A program made the position numbers and the translations under genes. Below the pieces are notes generated by a model. It was not told where the DNA came from. It did not search any database and was given only the letters and a program-made list of their open reading frames with translations. Positions 36,717-42,700 of a stretch of DNA of 64,000 bases are shown one piece after another. Within the stretch, counting starts at the first letter, position 1. Every line of letters starts with the position of its first letter. Source of the stretch: Heligmosomoides polygyrus polygyrus (taxonomy: Eukaryota > Nematoda > Chromadorea > Rhabditida > Heligmosomidae); assembly GCA_947396885.1 (NCBI GenBank), contig OX377205.1, positions 59,678,969 to 59,742,968 of the forward strand, in the 5' to 3' direction.

Positions 36717-39700
36717 ATGATACTTGCAATATTAGAGAATACAAAGGGTAAATGTGATTAACTCACTGAGAAAAAAGTCCATTGAAAATTCCGTCAAGTT
36801 TTTAAAAAATTCCTTTAAGTTGTTAAGCCAGATTTTAACGGAAAATGCCGTTAACTCGTTAAAATCGTTAAATCGTTACCGTTAATTGTGCACCCCTGAT
36901 GCTTACAGCATATGATTGGACCAGTGCCCTTGAAGGTAAGGCATGAACTGATGTAGTTTATTTTGACTTTACGAAAGCATTCGATAAACTTCCTATACTT
37001 AAACTACTTTTAAAGATGAATATGATAGGAATACATCCAATGACTGTCAGATGGGTGAAAGAATTTCTCTCGGGCAGGACGTTCCAAGTCAGGGTAAAAG
37101 ACGAATTCTCGTCAATCTTTCTAAATTTCAGTGGCGTTCCACAAGATGGAGTTCTGTTTCCATTGCTGTTTGTTGTTTACACCTATGAACCCCTTTTAAT
37201 AGTTCGTGATTCGGTCTCTTGCAAGGTTTATGCTGACGATATAAAAATTTATAAGGCTAGTAAGAGGAAGTAAGATTCAGACTCCCTACAGGCAGCAACT
37301 ATACATGGATCAATGATCCAAGGACTGTAAACTACCACTCTCTGCAGGAAAGACCAACTACCTTATACCTGCACCCCGAGGCAAAGATCACACGATATTA
37401 TACAACTTACACGGATAGAGCCTGCCAAGGACGTTCGCGACCTAGGCTTTTTGATAGCGTACAACATCAATTTCAAGAACCACTACAGCGCTCTCGTGAA
37501 GAAAGCAAATTATAAGACCTTCTATATTTTTTAGACTCTGCGTGCGGATGACCCCAAATTATTTCTACAAGCCTACAAATCCTACGTTCGCCGATAGTGC
37601 AGTTCGGAATAACGGTATGTAATCCATTTAAAAAGAGACAGAGCTGCTAGAAAGTGTCCAAAATAATTTTACTCGCAAGGTATATATGAGATGTTTTGAG
37701 AGAGATTACAACGCCGTTCCCAATGGAATTAGGGGGAGGAGATCTTGGCCTTCAAACCCTTCGGAACCGGCATAGGAGAGCAGATCTGATAACGATTTTC
37801 AAGATCCTGACAAAAAAGTTTCAATTGATCCAGTAACTTTTTTGGTGCACCACTGACGACGTCAAGAAGCGGAAGTCAGACTTCGTATTCCTGTGGTAAA
37901 ATCCCAGTTTAGGTCAATTTCTTTACGTAAAGAAACCTACAGGAGTTCAACAAATTACTTTGTGAAGAGGAAGATATCCTAGTAATGTCTTTTCTCGCTT
38001 TTCAAAATCGTATTATTCGCAAAATGTTTGGTTAGATTTGATGGATGCTACTCTGTTTAGATTTGTTTGTCAATCAGTTGCAGCTGCTTACTTTATTCCA
38101 AAAAGGCTAACTAAAATTTATTTTCTTCTCTCCATCTCCTCTTACTGTTCCTTCTAAGCGTTACTGTTGTCTGATGTTCATCTCTGACATATCCCTTTTG
38201 TTGTTTTTCACGTGTGTTTATGTTACATGTCAATAGATAATAAAATAATAATCATAAATAGAATCAATCTTTGCTCACTCCCAGCAGTCTCTGATGATCA
38301 TTCGCCTCGGCGCTCAGCTATTTAACTATATGTAGTTGTTGCACTTGTGTAGGCTGTAGAAATCAGAGATCAACCTATGTAGGGTGACCATGCAATAAGT
38401 GTCGCAGAACGTATCTAGAGAACGCTTCTCGGAGCAGCACAGTTCATCGAGGTTCAAGGATCAGAAATCTCGTCGGTTAGGGAAATCGAATATTACGTGG
38501 TAGCCCATGCAATGTGTTCCGCGGACATCGCGCTTGAAGAGGGTGACAGCTGGCTGGATTCTGCGACGTGTCAGGAGAACACCAGAATGTCCACCAACGG
38601 TTTTGTTAGACATCAGGAAAACACTGGACAAGGAATATAATATTCCTTGTTCCCTCAGGTGAGGAGAGGATAATACATTATCCAGTGGGATATTTTTGTA
38701 CGGTACGGGAGTGCATAGTTCCCGCGCGCGCTTGAACACTACCGGGGCTGAATCTCTGTTGGAACAAGTTCAATATGGTCACATTTGTCTACACAACGGG
38801 CTATTCAGAAGAGAAACGCACGAAAGTGAACTCGAAGTTGGGTCAATATTAAAAAATTACGAAGGAAAAAACGAGGTCAATGGTGTGGTGACTTTTCAAA
38901 AATTTCCTCGCACTTCCAGAAACCCTCAAGATCGACATGTTTGTTCAAAAACGTGAAACAATACAAGACCACGAAATACTCTTTAACAGCACACACACTA
39001 CACTCTGCACCAACAAAGCCCACCAATATTCCAATTTTTTCACTAAGCCGAGATGGCTTATTTGAATAGGAGAGGCATCCATGGGACATGGCAATGCAGA
39101 GTCGACAAAATAGGGTCCTTTTCTGCGTTCTGGAAGTCTCCGCACCCACCTTAGATGAGAGTTTTGTCGCAGCGGCAATAGTTGGTTGCGGACGAGACAG
39201 TAGTACATGGTTGAAGAAGCACCTATCAGTCTCCAGCCGTACACGTTCTAAGTCAACGTCGATCTAAAACAGAAGCAACGTTAAGGCGATGAGCCTACAA
39301 AAGCAGATCAGGCCGAAATACCTCCAAATCGTCACTTGGCCTTGGAGGATGTTGCTTCTCCTTCAGCACAGGAACCGCCTGGCCGAAGACCACCCCCTTC
39401 TCACCAAACAGAAAGCTCTTCTGAAAAAACAAAGATATGTGCAAATGAGCACTGTACTGGAAGTCACCCTTTAAACAGGTTGAATAAGGATCGCTTTTAA
39501 CAAGGGAAGGGTTTAAAACGTAAATCTAAAGGAGAATGCAAGTCATACAGCATATAGCGGTCATACAGCATATAGTCGTACATCAACAATCTCCACCCTT
39601 GAATTAGTGAAAAGTTAGGTAAAGGTGTGTTTTATTCCGTCAAGTCGTTTAACCAAACGAGTATGGGATCCTTAAAGTTTACTATGGAATTGCGCGGGCT

Positions 39701-42700
39701 GCGCGTTGCCCTCGCAAGCGCTGGCGGGCGTTGTTCCTACGCCCGGGATGACCGGTCTGAGAACCGGTTCGAGGAGCAGTGGGTAGTGGCGTTCCTTCAT
39801 GAGAGAAAGTTCGCGGCTTTGGTTGTCTTGCATTGCGGAATTTTGCGTTTCACTGGTCGGTTGAGATTTGAAGGGTCCTGATGTCATCACAACTTTCGGG
39901 CGTTTTCTGCACACTTTCACAGCTGTATGCTGTGGAAAGTAAGCTTGTTGCGACTTGTTCGTTTCTGACTGGCTTTCAACCACGAGGCAATAGGAGATAT
40001 ATTCAAGAAACCGGCTTTTCAACGCAAGAATGACACAGGACACGGACACCAGCGACATGACCTTTAATATAACATTATGTCAGATCTGATCCCCTTCGAC
40101 TCCGACACCTACCTTCAGGATATTGTTCCCCTTGGCAGATCAAAAGGAAGGTCGTGCACGGTAGCGTGGAAAACTTCATAACCGAGTTCGTGCAACTGAA
40201 GAAGCCCACGTTGGCAGACTTAATCTGGCTGGAAACAACCGAAGCTTTAGCCCGAATACGCAAGCTCTTCCCGGGGGCATAGCAACCCGAACCACACATC
40301 AATAGGTTGAATATCTTATCTTTCATATTCCCATTATTCACATTTTGTTGTACTTAAAAATCAGTAATAAACAAACCTTTCTTTCTTTAGTTTTTTCAGC
40401 ATATAGTGGAAAATGTGCAGAAATTGCCTGAAGATAACGTAGAGATCAGCACCCCTCAAATCTCAACCGATTAGTTGAAATGCAAAAACCTGCAGTCCAC
40501 GAGAACCAAAACCCGAGCTCCTTCTCATGAAGCAACACCACTACCCACCGCGCTCCGAGTCGTTCGTTGGACCTACCATCACGACCATACAAGTATATCC
40601 GGCACTAGTATACTTAGTGTACCGCAGTAAATCTTGTTCAAAGTAGGACTACTAGGGGTAATCTTCCATGGGAAGAACGGACATCATAGCTGTTTTTGCT
40701 GAAATGCCTTATAAGCGCGTTATACTAAGTTCGGATCGCCAAAGGCCTTGCGAAATAGCGCGCGCTGGTAAGAGACAGAGGGACTCCGCCCCCTGTCTCT
40801 TACCAGCACGAATTCGCTACATTGCACCACCGCATTACACGGCCTGTCGTAAATTTGGGCGTGTGGTGCAGTGTGTGGTGCACCACCCACCCACCGTCGT
40901 CTCATTTTCCCTCACGCCTCATCACTCATTTGTTCATTTGGTTACTAAATGAGCTTAAATGAATGGAAACGGCGCTACACACATTACTTGTGTTAGGAAT
41001 TCGACTTCCTAAGAGGGTGCTAGTGTCGAATTGAACCTAGGGGAATGAGATGAAGCCACACAAACATTACTTGTGTTAGGAATTCGACTTCCTAAGAGAA
41101 ATAGAACAATAGAACTTCTTCGGCTGGAGTTTGATTCGGAAATGACTCGAAATGTTCTCTACATACTCGTGGTGGTGACGTGGTAGTTCAACCTCTAACA
41201 CACATTATAGGAAAGGATCTTTGTTTAGCAGAAGGTTGAATCCAGTTGTATTGTGCAGCACAGATTTTGGACATGCAGGTTTATTGATGATGTCATGTGT
41301 TAGCTTTCTGAATACGTTGCCTGCAAAATATGTACAGTGGTTGAGCACAGAATGATACCAAGGAATGGATGGTATTATGGCGGTAGATTTAAGAGGAAAG
41401 ACGAATTAGAGCGAGAAGAACCAGATAGAAGGTACGGAAAACCAATTATTTACGATGGAGCAATTTAGAACGTGAGGAAGGAAACGAAAATCTAGGTTAT
41501 TCATATATCAGAAGCCGGCTCCCATTGCCAGTAACCTTTCCTACAAACGGAGCATTCTCCACCTACATCGAAAGCGCAGGCTAGATGGGCCCAAGCATTG
41601 CACAACGTGCGGTTGGAACAGCTCACCCATTCAATTTCGTCAGTAACACCCCCGTCATTAGGTACGCGCATGCCACAAATAAAACAGGTTTGCAGAAGGT
41701 TGTGGTCAGTCGAAAGAATTCTCTCGGCTTGCTCCAAAACTTCCTCGTCATCCACATATCTCCTTTCCGACCTCTTCTCGTATTGTAGCGCAGGTCTCTG
41801 TTCATAAACAGTTAAAGCAAATGAGTGTGGTGTCGTGAACTGTAAAGATTACCTTTTTGAATGGAGGCTGGATAGGCCTCTTCTTCACAGCTAGGCCAGA
41901 AAGCAGAATTTCACCGCGAATTGCTTGCTTGTTGTGTGTCTGTGTGGCTGCGGCAATGTTTGTGTAGCTTCATCTCATTCCCCTAGGTTCAATTCCATAC
42001 TAGCACCCTCTTAGGAAGTCGAATTTCTAACACAAGTAATGTTTCTTTGGCTTCATCTCATTCCCCTAGGTTCAATTCGACACTAGCACCCTCTTAGGAA
42101 GTCGAATTCCGGCGCAATGTAACTATGGAGGGGTCTGATAACTGGGCCACACCCCGGAGTCCCATCCCTTGCCCAAAATTTGAAAGCAAATTTAACAGCA
42201 GAGAATCTGCTCTGTGCTCTCCTCCGCTGACGCGGAGGAGAGCACAGATTTGGGCAAGGGAAGGGACTCCGGGGTGTGGCCCAGTCATCTGACCCCTCCA
42301 TAGTCACATTGCGCCCGAATTCCTAACACAAGTAATGTGTGTAGCGCCGTTTCCATTCATTTAAGCTCATTTTGTAACCAAATGAACAAATGAGTGATGA
42401 GGCGTGAGGGAAAATGAGACGACGGTGTGTGGTGTGCGGTGCACCACACACTGCACCACACACCCAAATTTACGACAGGCCGTGTAGTGCGGTGGTGCAA
42501 TGTAGCCGAATTCCTACCAGCACGTATTCGCGGCCGTCTTTGAGGAGGGGGCATGCCGTGGCGCACAGGCATGGCGACTAGCTAAACACAGCGAATGTAA
42601 ATACAGTCTTATCTCCTAGTTTCGATTACAGATCCGACTCTTATTTGCTTCCGTATTTGGCAATGGAGGGAACTCCAGGATGAAGGCAGTTTTAACACGG

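Larger units (their letters stand above)
30229..36898. mobile_element. Non-autonomous hAT element, itself split by a Gypsy retrotransposon
   Basis: Exact 8-bp duplications ATGCTTAC (30221-30228 and 36899-36906) and ends CAGGGTGCACA / TGTGCACCCCTG. Both ends carry CGTTAAA-rich subterminal repeats. Without the Gypsy it would be about 1.47 kb. No transposase. It interrupts the LINE. Confidence 0.9.
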
